Positions 24,922 through 33,963 of a stretch of DNA of 64,000 bases are shown here, in pieces (within the stretch, counting starts at the first letter, position 1; each line of letters begins with the position of its first letter). A program made the translations under genes and the position numbers. This DNA comes from Alsobacter metallidurans (lineage in GTDB: Bacteria > Pseudomonadota > Alphaproteobacteria > Rhizobiales > Beijerinckiaceae), in NCBI RefSeq assembly GCF_014636935.1, contig NZ_BMES01000001.1, positions 1,555,782 through 1,619,781 on the forward strand, in the 5' to 3' direction. Under the pieces are notes generated by a model that ran no database searches, was not told the origin of the DNA, and was given only the letters and a program-made list of their open reading frames with translations.

Positions 24922-25478
24922 GCATGGAAGACCTGTTCAACGCCATGCGGCGCGAGGCCCAGCGCATGGATCAGCGCCACGCCAAGAGCCGCGTGGGGCT
25001 GGTGACCTCGTGGGATCCCGACAAGCACGCCGCCAAGGTGAAACTGCAGCCCGAGGACGTCGAAACGGGCTGGCTGCCGGTGGCGTCCAGCCATATCGGC
25101 GACGGCCACGGCATCGCGGTGGGCCTGACCCCCGGTGACCAGGTGACGGTGGGCTTCCAGGAGGGCGACGTCGACACGCCGGTCATCACCGGCCGCGTCT
25201 TCTCCGACAAGGACAAGCCGCCGCGCGCTGAATCGGGCGAGCTGGTGATCAAGCACAAGTCGGGCGCCATCATCACCATCGACAAGACCGGAGCCATGAC
25301 GGTCAAGAACGTCACCGGGGCCATGACCATCGACGCCGGGACCGATCTCGCCATCAAGGCGGCGGGGGCCATCGACATCACCAGCGCGACCCTCAAGCAC
25401 AACGGCAAGAACATCGGCGACACCCACGTCCACGGCGGCATCGTCGTCGGCGGCTCCGACACCTCCACCCCGCACTGA
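24918..25478 (+). CDS. Baseplate spike protein (gpV-like)
   Basis: 186 residues (GTG 24918, or ATG 24924). An N-terminal OB-fold region (RVGLVTSWDPDKHAAKVKLQ, then GDQVTVGFQEGDVDTPVITG) is followed by a beta-helix of short repeats (GAMTVKNVTGAMTIDAGTDL). The apex contains THVHG, a His-x-His that binds iron at the tip of P2 gpV. This is the membrane-piercing spike. Confidence 0.82.
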   Translation: MSMEDLFNAMRREAQRMDQRHAKSRVGLVTSWDPDKHAAKVKLQPEDVETGWLPVASSHIGDGHGIAVGLTPGDQVTVGFQEGDVDTPVITGRVFSDKDKPPRAESGELVIKHKSGAIITIDKTGAMTVKNVTGAMTIDAGTDLAIKAAGAIDITSATLKHNGKNIGDTHVHGGIVVGGSDTSTPH

Positions 25479-25489
25479 CCGGAGGGGCA

Positions 25490-25855
25490 ATGCCCGACCT
25501 GTACCACTTCTGGGGCAGCGACCTGGTCGCTGGCTCCACCGGAGACGTGCGCACCGTGGACGGCTCCACGCTCGGCACCCAGCGCGTGCTGCGCCGGCTC
25601 CTCACCAACCCGGGCGACCTCATCTGGCACCCCGAATATGGCGCCGGGCTGCCGCGCCTCGTCGGCGAGCTGCTCGACCTGCCCGCCCTGACGGCGCTGA
25701 TCCGATCGCAAATCTTTCTGGAGGACGCGGTTGCGCCGACGCCCGAGCCCACGATCACCGTCTCCCCCATCGCCAACGGCGTGAGCGTCTACATCCTCTA
25801 TGCGGACGCCCAGACCGGACAGCAGATCACCCTCTCCTTCGACGTGAGCTCGTGA
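25490..25855 (+). CDS. Baseplate wedge protein (gp25/gpW-like)
   Basis: 121 residues with the gp25 lysozyme-like core: VLRRLLTNPGDLIWHPEYGA around residues 33-52 and a downstream helix ELLDLPALTALIRSQIF. Its ends overlap or abut the spike and J genes. Length is normal for the family. Confidence 0.8.
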   Translation: MPDLYHFWGSDLVAGSTGDVRTVDGSTLGTQRVLRRLLTNPGDLIWHPEYGAGLPRLVGELLDLPALTALIRSQIFLEDAVAPTPEPTITVSPIANGVSVYILYADAQTGQQITLSFDVSS

Positions 25856-25857
25856 CC

Positions 25858-26982
25858 ATGGCCACCCTGAACGTCCGTTCCTTCACCGCTCTCGTCCAGG
25901 CGCAGGCCGCAGCCATCCAGGCCCGCGCCTCCGTGCTGGTGGACTTCACCATCGGCTCCATTCTGCGCTCGGTTGTGGAGAGCAATGCGGGCGTCGGCCT
26001 GTGGCTCCAGGGCCTCGTCCTGCAGGTGCTGCTGCTCACCCGCGCCGCCACCTCCAAGGGCGCGGACCTCGACACCTGGGTCCAGGACTTCGGCATGACG
26101 CGCCTCGCCGCGGCGGCCTCGGCCGGGCAGGTGACCTTCGCGCGCTTCTCCACCGGCATCTCCTCGCTGATCCCGGTTGGCGCGCAGGTGCAGACGGCCG
26201 ACGGCACGCAGAACTTCACCGTGATCGCCGACAGCACCAAGCCGGCCTATTCCGCCGCGCAGAACGGCTATGTGCTGCCGATCGGCGTCTCGTCGCTGGC
26301 CGTGCCCGTGAAGGCGAACACGCCCTCGGCGGCGAGCAACGTCCAGGCGGGCTCGGTCACGGTGATGCGGACGGCCATCTCGGGCGTCGACACCGTCACG
26401 AACGCTTCCGCCATGTCGGGCGGCGGCGACGCGGAGGCGGATGCCGCGCTGCGCACCCGGTTCGTCGCCTACCTGCTTTCGCTCTCCAAGGGCACCAAGC
26501 AGGCGGTGTGCTATGCGGTGACCTCGGTGCAGGCCGGGCTCTCCTACACGCTCACCGAGAACTACGACTACGCCGGGAACATGAGGACCGGCTATTTCTA
26601 TGTGGTGGTCGACGACGGCTCCGGCGCGCCCGCAGCCTCCATCATCAACGCCGTCTACACCGCCGTGGACGCGGTGCGCCCGCTCGGCGTCATGTTCGCG
26701 GTGTTCGCCCCGACCACGCTGACGGCGGAGGTGGCCGCCACGGTGACGACCGGGCAGGGCTACGACCACAACGCCGTGGTGGCGCAGGTGGGCGTGGCGC
26801 TCACCGCCTACATCAACGGGCTGGGGCTCGGGGCGCGCCTCGACTTCTACCGGCTGGCGGCGGTGATCTATGGCGTGTCGGGCGTCACCGACGTGACCGG
26901 CCTCTCGCTGAATGGCGGGACCAGCGACCTCATCGCCACCACCCAGCAAGTGATCAAGCCCGGCGCCGTGACGGTGTCCTAA
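25858..26982 (+). CDS. Baseplate J-like wedge protein
   Basis: 374 residues from ATG 25858 (GTG 25852 is also possible). J-type features are an N-terminal VDFTIGSILRSVVESNAGVG, a middle LVRFSTGIS-like beta section, and EADAALRTRFVAYLLSLSKG near residue 198. It pairs with the I-like protein to build wedges. The position after gp25 and before gpI is canonical. Confidence 0.85.
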   Translation: MATLNVRSFTALVQAQAAAIQARASVLVDFTIGSILRSVVESNAGVGLWLQGLVLQVLLLTRAATSKGADLDTWVQDFGMTRLAAAASAGQVTFARFSTGISSLIPVGAQVQTADGTQNFTVIADSTKPAYSAAQNGYVLPIGVSSLAVPVKANTPSAASNVQAGSVTVMRTAISGVDTVTNASAMSGGGDAEADAALRTRFVAYLLSLSKGTKQAVCYAVTSVQAGLSYTLTENYDYAGNMRTGYFYVVVDDGSGAPAASIINAVYTAVDAVRPLGVMFAVFAPTTLTAEVAATVTTGQGYDHNAVVAQVGVALTAYINGLGLGARLDFYRLAAVIYGVSGVTDVTGLSLNGGTSDLIATTQQVIKPGAVTVS

Positions 26983-26992
26983 AGGAGCGGCC

Positions 26993-27733
26993 ATGGCGAC
27001 CGGCGATCAACCCGACATCGTCTCCCGCCTCAAGGCGCTGCTGCCGCCCACCTGGTTCACGGCGAGCCCCATTCCGATCGTCGAGGGCCTGCTCAGCGGC
27101 GCGGCGAGCATGCTGGCTGGCGTCTATGCCCAGATCAGCTTCGCCCGGCTGCAGACGCGCATCTCCACCGCGACCGGGGGCTTTCTCGACCTCATCGCGC
27201 TCGATTACTTCGGCTGGCGCGTCATGCGCAAGACCAACCAATCGGACGACAGCTTCCGCGCCCGCATCCTCGAGGAGCTGCTGCGGCCGCGCGTGACGCG
27301 GTCCTCGCTGGTGGCCATGCTCACGGACCTCACCGGCCGCGCGCCCACCGTCTTCGAGCCGGCGCTGCCGGCCGACACGGGCGGCTACAACCTGCCCTGC
27401 ATGGGCTACTCGCTGGCGGGCCGCTACGGCAGCCTGCAGCTGCCCTGCCAGAGCTTCGTCACGGTGCTGCGGCCCGCCTCCTCGGGCATCCCGTCGGTGG
27501 GCGGCTACGGCGCGCCTCTGGGCGGCTATGCCCGCGCCAGCGCGCTGGAATATGGCCAGCTCTCCCAGATCGTCGGATCGGTCACAGATCAGGACATCTA
27601 TGACGCCATCGAGAGCGTCAAACCGGCTGGCACGATCGTCTGGACGAAGATCCAGAACTCGCCCGACGCGCCGCTGGTGCTGGGCCCGCGCCTGGATCTC
27701 GACTTCGTGCTGGACACCTCCGCGCTCTCGTGA
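26993..27733 (+). CDS. Tail protein I-like wedge protein
   Basis: 246 residues. The first 100 residues contain RISTATGGFLDLIALDYFGW and SDDSFRARILEELLRPRVTR, matching the gpI-type helical domain. The C-terminal half is a Gly-rich, fibre-facing region with repeated GGYGAPLGGYA. It lies between gpJ and the fibre genes, where gpI attaches fibres to the wedge. Confidence 0.75.
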   Translation: MATGDQPDIVSRLKALLPPTWFTASPIPIVEGLLSGAASMLAGVYAQISFARLQTRISTATGGFLDLIALDYFGWRVMRKTNQSDDSFRARILEELLRPRVTRSSLVAMLTDLTGRAPTVFEPALPADTGGYNLPCMGYSLAGRYGSLQLPCQSFVTVLRPASSGIPSVGGYGAPLGGYARASALEYGQLSQIVGSVTDQDIYDAIESVKPAGTIVWTKIQNSPDAPLVLGPRLDLDFVLDTSALS

Positions 27734-27764
27734 GCGCACCACCTCATCTGAACGGGGAAAACCC

Positions 27765-29129
27765 TTGAAACTCTCTCGGATCCTGGCGCTCGTCGGGGCG
27801 CTTCTGCTTGGGCTGAGCACCGCCCCCGCCTTCGCGCAATACAGCGCCGGTCAGGTGCTGCGCGCCTCCGACATCAACAACATCATCACCCGAATCGTGG
27901 CGCTGGAGACGGCGGGCGTCGTACCGGGCAACGGTACGGTCACCTCGGCCAAGCTCTCGGGCGCGCTGACCATGCCGGGCGCGGTCTACATTCCGAGCGG
28001 CAATCTCGGGGTGGGCACGAGCACGCCGTTCTCGCGCTTCCACGTCATCGCCTCGGTGACGGGCGCGGCCCCGGCCGCCACGGGCACGGCAGACGCCGCC
28101 GTGATCGCGCGCTTCGCCAACGTCAACACGGCGCTGGACCTCGGCCAGTACGCTTCGGGCGATATGTGGCTGCAGGCGCGCAACTACACGGCACTCGGCA
28201 CCCAGTTCAACCTGGCGCTGCAGCCCAACGGCGGCAATCTGGGCGTCGGCAAGGTTCCGACCACCACCCTCGACGTCAACGGCGTTGCGCAGGCCACCGC
28301 GCTGGCGCTGAACGGCGTCACGACCACGCCCACGATCGGCTTCTTCGCCCCGTCCACCAACAACCTCGCGTTCTCGACGGCTGGCGCTGAGAAAGCCCGC
28401 ATTGACGCCTCGGGCAACTTCGGCATCGGCAAGACGCCGACCGCCAAGCTCGACGTCAACGGGTCCATCGCCGGTTCCTCGGCGACAATCACGGGCATCG
28501 TCAACGCCAGCGGCTACCAGCAAGGCGGCACGGCGCTCGAGCAGGCGCTCCCGGCCTTCACGGGCGACAGCGGCGGCGGCGGCGCGAAGGGCGTGGTCCC
28601 GGCTCCGGCCGTCGGCGACGCGGCGGCGGGCAAGTATCTGGCGGCGGGCGGCACCTGGTCGACCCCGGGCCAGTCGAAGATCGTCAAGCAGATCATCTAC
28701 GCGCCGAACTCGGCCGGCGCGACCGGCACCGGCACCATCCCGTTTGACGACACGATCCCCCAGATCACCGAGGGGACGGAGTTTATGACGGCGACCATCG
28801 CGCCGACCAGCGCCTCCTCGACGCTGATTATCACGGTGACGGCGAACATCTCGCAGGACGCGACGGCGGTGCAGATGGCCTGTGCGCTGTACCAGGACGC
28901 CAACGTGAACGCCCTCAAGGCGGTCGCCCAATACATGCCGAACGCCGATATGTACCCGATCAACTTCAAGCATGTGATGACGGCCGGCACGACGGCGGCG
29001 ACCACCTTCCGCGTCCGCTGCGGAGCGAACACGGCCACCACGACACGGTTCAACGGCTGGACCTCGGCTGTTCGTCTCTTCGGCGGCGTGATGGCCTCGG
29101 ACATCACCATCCAAGAGATCTCGCCGTAA
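27765..29129 (+). CDS. Tail-fibre-like protein with a Sec-type signal peptide
   Basis: 454 residues from TTG 27765, with a gaacggggaaaa site upstream. The first 25 residues are an obvious signal peptide (MKLSRILALVGALLLGLSTA then PAFA-Q). After it come fibre-like repeats: GNLGVGTSTPFSRFHV, GNLGVGKVPTTTLDVNG and GNFGIGKTPTAKLDVNG, and a beta-rich C-terminal domain. Fibres normally lack export signals, so this could be a secreted or membrane-anchored decoy, or a fibre whose signal-like leader is kept. Alternative starts further upstream overlap the gpI gene and seem less likely. Confidence 0.65.
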   Translation: MKLSRILALVGALLLGLSTAPAFAQYSAGQVLRASDINNIITRIVALETAGVVPGNGTVTSAKLSGALTMPGAVYIPSGNLGVGTSTPFSRFHVIASVTGAAPAATGTADAAVIARFANVNTALDLGQYASGDMWLQARNYTALGTQFNLALQPNGGNLGVGKVPTTTLDVNGVAQATALALNGVTTTPTIGFFAPSTNNLAFSTAGAEKARIDASGNFGIGKTPTAKLDVNGSIAGSSATITGIVNASGYQQGGTALEQALPAFTGDSGGGGAKGVVPAPAVGDAAAGKYLAAGGTWSTPGQSKIVKQIIYAPNSAGATGTGTIPFDDTIPQITEGTEFMTATIAPTSASSTLIITVTANISQDATAVQMACALYQDANVNALKAVAQYMPNADMYPINFKHVMTAGTTAATTFRVRCGANTATTTRFNGWTSAVRLFGGVMASDITIQEISP

Positions 29130-29160
29130 GCGCCTCCTGCCCTCCTTCGACCCTTCCTCG

Positions 29161-29185
29161 GCCGCCCCTGATCGGGCGGCTTTTC
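29161..29185 (+). terminator. Terminator after the fibre-like gene
   Basis: Perfect stem gccgccc / gggcggc with loop ctgatc (29161-29180), followed by tttt. Confidence 0.8.
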
Positions 29186-29202
29186 GCATTCTGAGGACCA
29201 CA

Positions 29203-31020
29203 ATGGACCGCCAGATCATCTACCCGGGCCAGATCCCACTCGACACCGACCTGCTCAACGCCGAGCGCTTCACCATGACGGCGCTGGGCGCGCTGATGCA
29301 GGCGGTGCTGGGCACCTCCACGGTGGTGGACGGCCTGCAGTGCGTTCCCTCCGCGCCCGCCTCGCTGAGCGTCCAGGTGCTCGCCGGATCGGTCTATGCG
29401 GTCCAGAACCTCGACGCCAACGGCTTTGGCTCGCTCGCGGCCGACACCACGCGCTCCATCGTCAAGCAGGGCATCTCGCTCGACACCACGGTGCTCACGC
29501 TCACCCCGCCCGCGACCAACGGCCAGGCGATCAACTATCTGATCCAGGTCGCGTTCTCGGAGACGGACGACACGCCGATTGTCCTGCCCTACTACAACTC
29601 GGCGAACCCGGCTCAGGCCTATTCCGGCCCCAATGGGCTGGGAACGTCGCAGATGACCGTGCGCCGCCAGAAGGCGCTGATCAGCGCCAAGGCGGGCGTC
29701 GCGGCCACGGCCGGCACCCAGACCACCCCGGCTCCGGACGCGGGGTACACCGGCCTCTACTCGGTTACGGTGGCCTACGGCGCGACGCAGCTGACCTCGG
29801 CCCAGATCACCCAGCTCTCCACCGCCCCCTTCATCAACCCGAAGCTGCCCGCCGTGGTCCCCGCCGTGCAGGCGGGCGCCTTCGCCTATGCGGTCGACAC
29901 CGGCGCGGTCAACTCGCTGGTGGTGACGCTGCAGCCCGCTCCGACCTCGCTGGCGGCTGGCTTCTCCACCCACATCAAGGTGGCGAACACCTGCACGGGC
30001 GCGGGCGTGACGGTGAACGTCAACGGCATTGGCGCGAAACCGCTGGTGCTGCCCGACGGCACGGCGCTGATCGCGGGCTCCATCAAGGCGGGCCAGGTCA
30101 TCCGCGTCACCTATGACGGCGCGAGCTTCTACCTCCAGAACGCCGGTTCGCCCGACTTCGGCGTGCTGGACACCCGCTACGTCATCAAGTCCGGTGACGA
30201 CATGAGCGGCGGCCTGTCCATGCCCTCGCTGCGCACGCGCGGCGCGGCGGCCACGAACCGCGACTTCTTCGGCGAGACCGGCACCACCGACGCCAACGCG
30301 CTCGCCCGCTGGCTGATCCGCATGGCCGACGCCACGGCGGAAACGGGCTCCAACGCGGGCTCGGACTGGAGCATGGCGCGCTACTCGGACGCCGGCGCCT
30401 TCATCGAGATCGTCCTCAAGTGCCTGCGCTCCTCGGGCGTCTTCGACTTCGCCCGGCTGCCCACGATCGGCGGCAACCCGCTCGCCACCGCGCTGGGCGC
30501 GTCCATCTCCAACCAGCCGGTGGGCTCGGGCCTGATCTGGCTCGGCTCCTCGCCTCCCTCTGGCTACCTGGAGCTGGCCGGTGGCCTGATCTCGCGCACG
30601 ACCTACGCCAACCTGTGGACGGCGGCGCAGGCGTCGGGAATGATCGTCACGGACGCGACCTGGACAACCGTTGGCAACCGAGCCTGGGCCTCGTACTCGC
30701 AGGGCGACGGGTCCACCACCTTCCGGCTGCCCGACTTCCGCGGCGAGTTCCTGCGCGGCTTCGACAACGGGCGCGGCGTCGACATCAGCCGGTCTCTCGG
30801 CATCCAGCAGGCGCACAAGACCGAAGACCTCTACGCCCAGAACGGCGGCACCCTGCGCCACAACGAAATCACCACCCCGTCGTGGACCTCGAACGTGGCC
30901 TTCCCGCTGAACAATAACGGGATCAACACCACGCAAAGCTCAGGCACCAAGGTCGACGTGCTGGGAACCGGCGAAACCCGGCCCCGCAACGTCCCCGTGA
31001 TGTTCTGCGTGAAATTCTGA
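29203..31020 (+). CDS. Tail fibre protein with phage tail-collar domain
   Basis: 605 residues. The N-terminus (MDRQIIYPGQIPLDTDLLNA) looks like a baseplate-attachment region. The tail-collar domain is near the end: PSGYLELAGGLISRTTYANL around residue 452, then FRLPDFRGEFLRGFDNGRGV near 507, closing with RPRNVPVMFCVKF. This is the likely receptor-binding fibre. It is followed 10 bases later by its assembly gene. Confidence 0.85.
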   Translation: MDRQIIYPGQIPLDTDLLNAERFTMTALGALMQAVLGTSTVVDGLQCVPSAPASLSVQVLAGSVYAVQNLDANGFGSLAADTTRSIVKQGISLDTTVLTLTPPATNGQAINYLIQVAFSETDDTPIVLPYYNSANPAQAYSGPNGLGTSQMTVRRQKALISAKAGVAATAGTQTTPAPDAGYTGLYSVTVAYGATQLTSAQITQLSTAPFINPKLPAVVPAVQAGAFAYAVDTGAVNSLVVTLQPAPTSLAAGFSTHIKVANTCTGAGVTVNVNGIGAKPLVLPDGTALIAGSIKAGQVIRVTYDGASFYLQNAGSPDFGVLDTRYVIKSGDDMSGGLSMPSLRTRGAAATNRDFFGETGTTDANALARWLIRMADATAETGSNAGSDWSMARYSDAGAFIEIVLKCLRSSGVFDFARLPTIGGNPLATALGASISNQPVGSGLIWLGSSPPSGYLELAGGLISRTTYANLWTAAQASGMIVTDATWTTVGNRAWASYSQGDGSTTFRLPDFRGEFLRGFDNGRGVDISRSLGIQQAHKTEDLYAQNGGTLRHNEITTPSWTSNVAFPLNNNGINTTQSSGTKVDVLGTGETRPRNVPVMFCVKF

Positions 31021-31030
31021 GGAGCGCGCC

Positions 31031-31678
31031 ATGACCGCATATTGCTACGACCGCGAGACCGGCGCCTTCACGGGCGCCATCACGCCGCACCTGGACCCGC
31101 TCGAATCGGAGGCTCAGGGCCATCCCGTCTACATGCTCCCGGCATGTTCGACGGAGCTGGAGCCGCCGCCCGCCGAAGCCGGCAAGGTCGCGGTGTTCGC
31201 CGACGGCGCATGGTCGCTGCTCGCTGACCACCGGGGAGAGACCTGGTGGACGGCCGACGGGCAGAAGATCGAGGTTATCGGCCTCGGCGACCCCGTCGCG
31301 CATGGCCTGCAGCCGACTGAGCCGCCCCGCGTGCTCAGCAAGGACGAGCTGAAAGCCTACGCCGCCGCCAAGCGCTACGCCGTCGAGACGGGCGGCGTCA
31401 CGGTGGGCCAGGCGCGGATCGACACCACGCGCGAGAGCCAGAGCCTGATCGGCAACGCGGTGCTCCTGAGCCTCTACACGGCTCCGGACGCCGTGGTGAA
31501 GTTCAAGAGCCTGTCTGGCTGGGTGACGCTGCCCAAGGACGCCCTCGTGACGATCGGCAAGGCCGTGGGCGACCACGTCCAGGCAAGCTTCGCCGCCGAG
31601 GAGGCGGTGGATAGCGCGATCGAGGTGGGGACCATCACCGACAAGGCGGGCGTGGACGCGGCCAACTGGCCGGGCTGA
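31031..31678 (+). CDS. Tail fibre assembly-type protein (DUF4376-like C-terminus)
   Basis: 215 residues. The N-terminal part starts YCYDRETGAFTGAITPHLDP, and a central DHRGETWWTADGQKIEV resembles Tfa-type chaperones. The C-terminal half has a DUF4376-like pattern (SLSGWVTLPKDALVTIGKAV). It lies directly after the fibre gene, the usual place for the fibre chaperone. Confidence 0.7.
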   Translation: MTAYCYDRETGAFTGAITPHLDPLESEAQGHPVYMLPACSTELEPPPAEAGKVAVFADGAWSLLADHRGETWWTADGQKIEVIGLGDPVAHGLQPTEPPRVLSKDELKAYAAAKRYAVETGGVTVGQARIDTTRESQSLIGNAVLLSLYTAPDAVVKFKSLSGWVTLPKDALVTIGKAVGDHVQASFAAEEAVDSAIEVGTITDKAGVDAANWPG

Positions 31679-31708
31679 CGCCCCTTCCATTCACCTTCAA
31701 CGCATCGC

Positions 31709-31736
31709 GGGCCGCTCCTTCGGGGGCGGCCTTTTT
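31709..31736 (+). terminator. Terminator hairpin, copy 2 of a repeated element
   Basis: The same 23 bases as at 14118-14140, here followed by ttttt, making it an efficient-looking terminator at the end of the fibre operon. Confidence 0.8.
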
Positions 31737-31750
31737 CATGAGGCGCGCTC

Positions 31751-32674
31751 ATGCAGCCCGAAAAGCTCCACGTCGTCACCGTCATCCACAATCCGCTGGG
31801 CTTCAAATCGCGCGAGCGGCTCTACTGGCCCTTCGCCCAGCACATGATTCAGAGCGGGGTCCAGCTCACCACCGTCGAGTGCGTCACCGGCGACGAGGGG
31901 CACAAGCTCGGCCGGGTGGCGGGCATCAACCACGTCCCGGTGAAGTGCTCCTCGCAGGTCTGGATCAAGGAAAACCTGCTCAACATCGGCCTCGCGCGGC
32001 TGCCGTCCGACTGGAAATACGTCGCCTGGATCGACGCCGACGTCCACTTCCGCGATCGGAACTGGGCCACGCGCACGCTCCACGCGCTGCAGCACTACCC
32101 GATCGTGCAGCCCTGGACTCAGGCGCTCGACCTCGGGCCGGGCGGCGAGGTGATGCAGCTCCACACCTCCTTCGCCAAGGTCTTCCATGAAAACCCTGAC
32201 CGGATCGTCCCGGGCCAGGGCTACGGCGCGCCCTATCCCCACCCCGGCTACGCCTGGGCGGCGACGCGCGACGCCATCGAGCGCCTCGGCGGCCTGATCG
32301 AGACCGCGGCGCTCGGCTCGGCCGACCACCACATGGCGCACGCCATCGCGGGCCGAGTGGCCGGAACCGTTCCCAAGGGCCTCGGGCCGGGCTACCTGCG
32401 CCCGCTGCTGCAGTGGGAGAAGCGCGCCCAGCAGCACATCAACGGCGCGCTCGGCTGCGTGCAGGGCGTGATCGAGCACGGCTTCCACGGGACCAAGGGG
32501 AACCGGAAATACGTCGAGCGCTGGGACATCCTCAAGCGCCACGCCTTCGATCCGGACACGGACCTCAAGCGCAACGTCCACGGCGTGATCGAACTGGCGG
32601 GCAACAAGCCCGGCCTGCGCCGCGACATCCAGCACTACTTCGCCGCCCGCAACGAAGACGCCAACACCCTCTGA
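31751..32674 (+). CDS. Glycosyltransferase-like protein (GT-A type)
   Basis: 307 residues. The start LHVVTVIHNPLGFKSRERLY and the central YVAWIDADVHFRDRNW (Asp-x-Asp) are typical of nucleotide-sugar-binding GT-A enzymes, and PHPGYAWAATRDAIERLGGL resembles the acceptor-side region. Possible substrates are cell-envelope glycans (serotype conversion, receptor masking) or virion/DNA components. The gene lies between fibre assembly and endolysin with its own upstream terminator, as morons often do. The fold call is good; the substrate is unknown. Confidence 0.7.
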   Translation: MQPEKLHVVTVIHNPLGFKSRERLYWPFAQHMIQSGVQLTTVECVTGDEGHKLGRVAGINHVPVKCSSQVWIKENLLNIGLARLPSDWKYVAWIDADVHFRDRNWATRTLHALQHYPIVQPWTQALDLGPGGEVMQLHTSFAKVFHENPDRIVPGQGYGAPYPHPGYAWAATRDAIERLGGLIETAALGSADHHMAHAIAGRVAGTVPKGLGPGYLRPLLQWEKRAQQHINGALGCVQGVIEHGFHGTKGNRKYVERWDILKRHAFDPDTDLKRNVHGVIELAGNKPGLRRDIQHYFAARNEDANTL

Positions 32675-32688
32675 GGGAGGATCCCACC

Positions 32689-33210
32689 ATGTCGATCTGG
32701 CCCCGCCAGCGCGACTGCGACGCCTTTTATGGCAACCCTCGCAGCAACGATCCCACCCAAGCCGCCGCCAGCTGGAAAAAGGCCAACCTGGTCCGCGTCG
32801 GCCAGCTCCCCTTTGTGATGCGCTACGCCGGTCAGCCGGTCACCAGCGTCGTCTGCCACCGCAAGGTGGCCGACGCCTTTCGCTCGGTGCTGGACGGCGT
32901 CTGGCGCCGCTCTGGCTGCGACCAGCGCGTGGTCGACGACTGGGGAATGAGCGTCTTCTCAGGCAGCTACAACTACCGCCTCATGCGCGGTCTCAATGTC
33001 CTGAGCATGCACTCCTACGGGTGCGCCTTCGACTTCGACGCGCCCCGCAATGCGCTGCACGACCGCACGCCGCACTTCGCTCAGTGCCCAGAGGTGCTCG
33101 CGGCCTGGAAGCAGGCCGGGGCTGTGTGGGGTAGTGACTGGAACGGCAACGGCTCAGCGGCCGACGAGCCGCGCGCCGACGGCATGCACTTCCAGTTCGC
33201 GACCCTCTGA
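32689..33210 (+). CDS. Endolysin, peptidase M15 family
   Basis: 173 residues from ATG 32689 (gggagg upstream). Zinc ligands of M15 peptidases are visible: His and Asp in LSMHSYGCAFDFDAP around residues 104-118 and the final His in DGMHFQF. It would cleave peptidoglycan cross-links at lysis. No signal peptide is present, so release depends on the holin. It precedes two membrane-protein genes that complete the lysis module. Confidence 0.82.
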   Translation: MSIWPRQRDCDAFYGNPRSNDPTQAAASWKKANLVRVGQLPFVMRYAGQPVTSVVCHRKVADAFRSVLDGVWRRSGCDQRVVDDWGMSVFSGSYNYRLMRGLNVLSMHSYGCAFDFDAPRNALHDRTPHFAQCPEVLAAWKQAGAVWGSDWNGNGSAADEPRADGMHFQFATL

Positions 33211-33288
33211 ACGACCGAACGCGCCGGAGGGGGGCATCCCCGGCGCGCTCATCATCCGTCCCGTACTCCCGTCCATAACGGTGCTCCC

Positions 33289-33963
33289 ATGTCTTGGTTC
33301 CCCGATCGCAAAGTGCTTGCGGGCGGCTTCGGCGGCATTGTCGCCTGGCTGCTCACTCTCGTCCTCGCGCGCTACGGCATCCCGCTCACGCCCGAGATGC
33401 AAACCATGATCACCACGGGCGTCGGCATGCTGCTCGCCTATGCGGTTCCGCCCGCGCAGCGCGACATCATCCGCCACCTGAACGACGAGCTGGTGGCGAT
33501 CGCCGCCGCCAAGGCCGACATCCCGGTGACGCCCGCCAAGGCGGCAGCCAGCATCAACGTCGTCGCCAAGCGCATTGCGCCCGCGCTGGTGATGTTCTGC
33601 GCGCTGGGGCTCGTCCTTGTGTCGCTGAGTGCCTGTCAGTCGGCCTCCGAGTCGGCCAAACCGCAGCTCGCCGCCGTGGTGCAGAATGTCGAACACATGA
33701 CGCCCCAGCAAAAATACGAGGTGGCGTGCAATGCCGCCGAGGGGCTCCACTTCGCTTATCTCAGCTTCGTGGCGCCCAAGCAGAAGCCCGCCACCAACGC
33801 GCAGGAGCTGGCCGCCTATGAGGCGGTTCAGGCGGTGTGCGCAACGAAGCCTGAGAACTACGCCACCGGCATGGTCGCGATGCTCGCGGCCGTGAACGCC
33901 TACAAGCAGTGCGCGGCGACCTATAAGGCGCTGGCGGCAGCGAGCCCGGGATCGGGCGCCTGA
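33289..33963 (+). CDS. Putative holin joined to a lipoprotein-like domain
   Basis: 224 residues. Two hydrophobic helices (GGFGGIVAWLLTLVLARYGI near 12-31; MITTGVGMLLAYAVP near 42-56) fit a holin. A third hydrophobic stretch ends in the lipobox LVSLSAC near residue 118, followed by a periplasmic-like helical domain. An in-frame GTG-ATG pair at 33589-33594 lies just before this stretch and could start a separate outer-membrane lipoprotein (spanin-like). So this is either a fusion or two nested products. The stop overlaps the next start. Confidence 0.6.
   Translation: MSWFPDRKVLAGGFGGIVAWLLTLVLARYGIPLTPEMQTMITTGVGMLLAYAVPPAQRDIIRHLNDELVAIAAAKADIPVTPAKAAASINVVAKRIAPALVMFCALGLVLVSLSACQSASESAKPQLAAVVQNVEHMTPQQKYEVACNAAEGLHFAYLSFVAPKQKPATNAQELAAYEAVQAVCATKPENYATGMVAMLAAVNAYKQCAATYKALAAASPGSGA

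Noticed and set aside
29104-30936. A 610-codon open frame antisense to the tail-fibre gene
   Set aside because: The fibre gene has a tail-collar domain and correct start, while the antisense frame is a low-complexity Arg/Gly/Val shadow.
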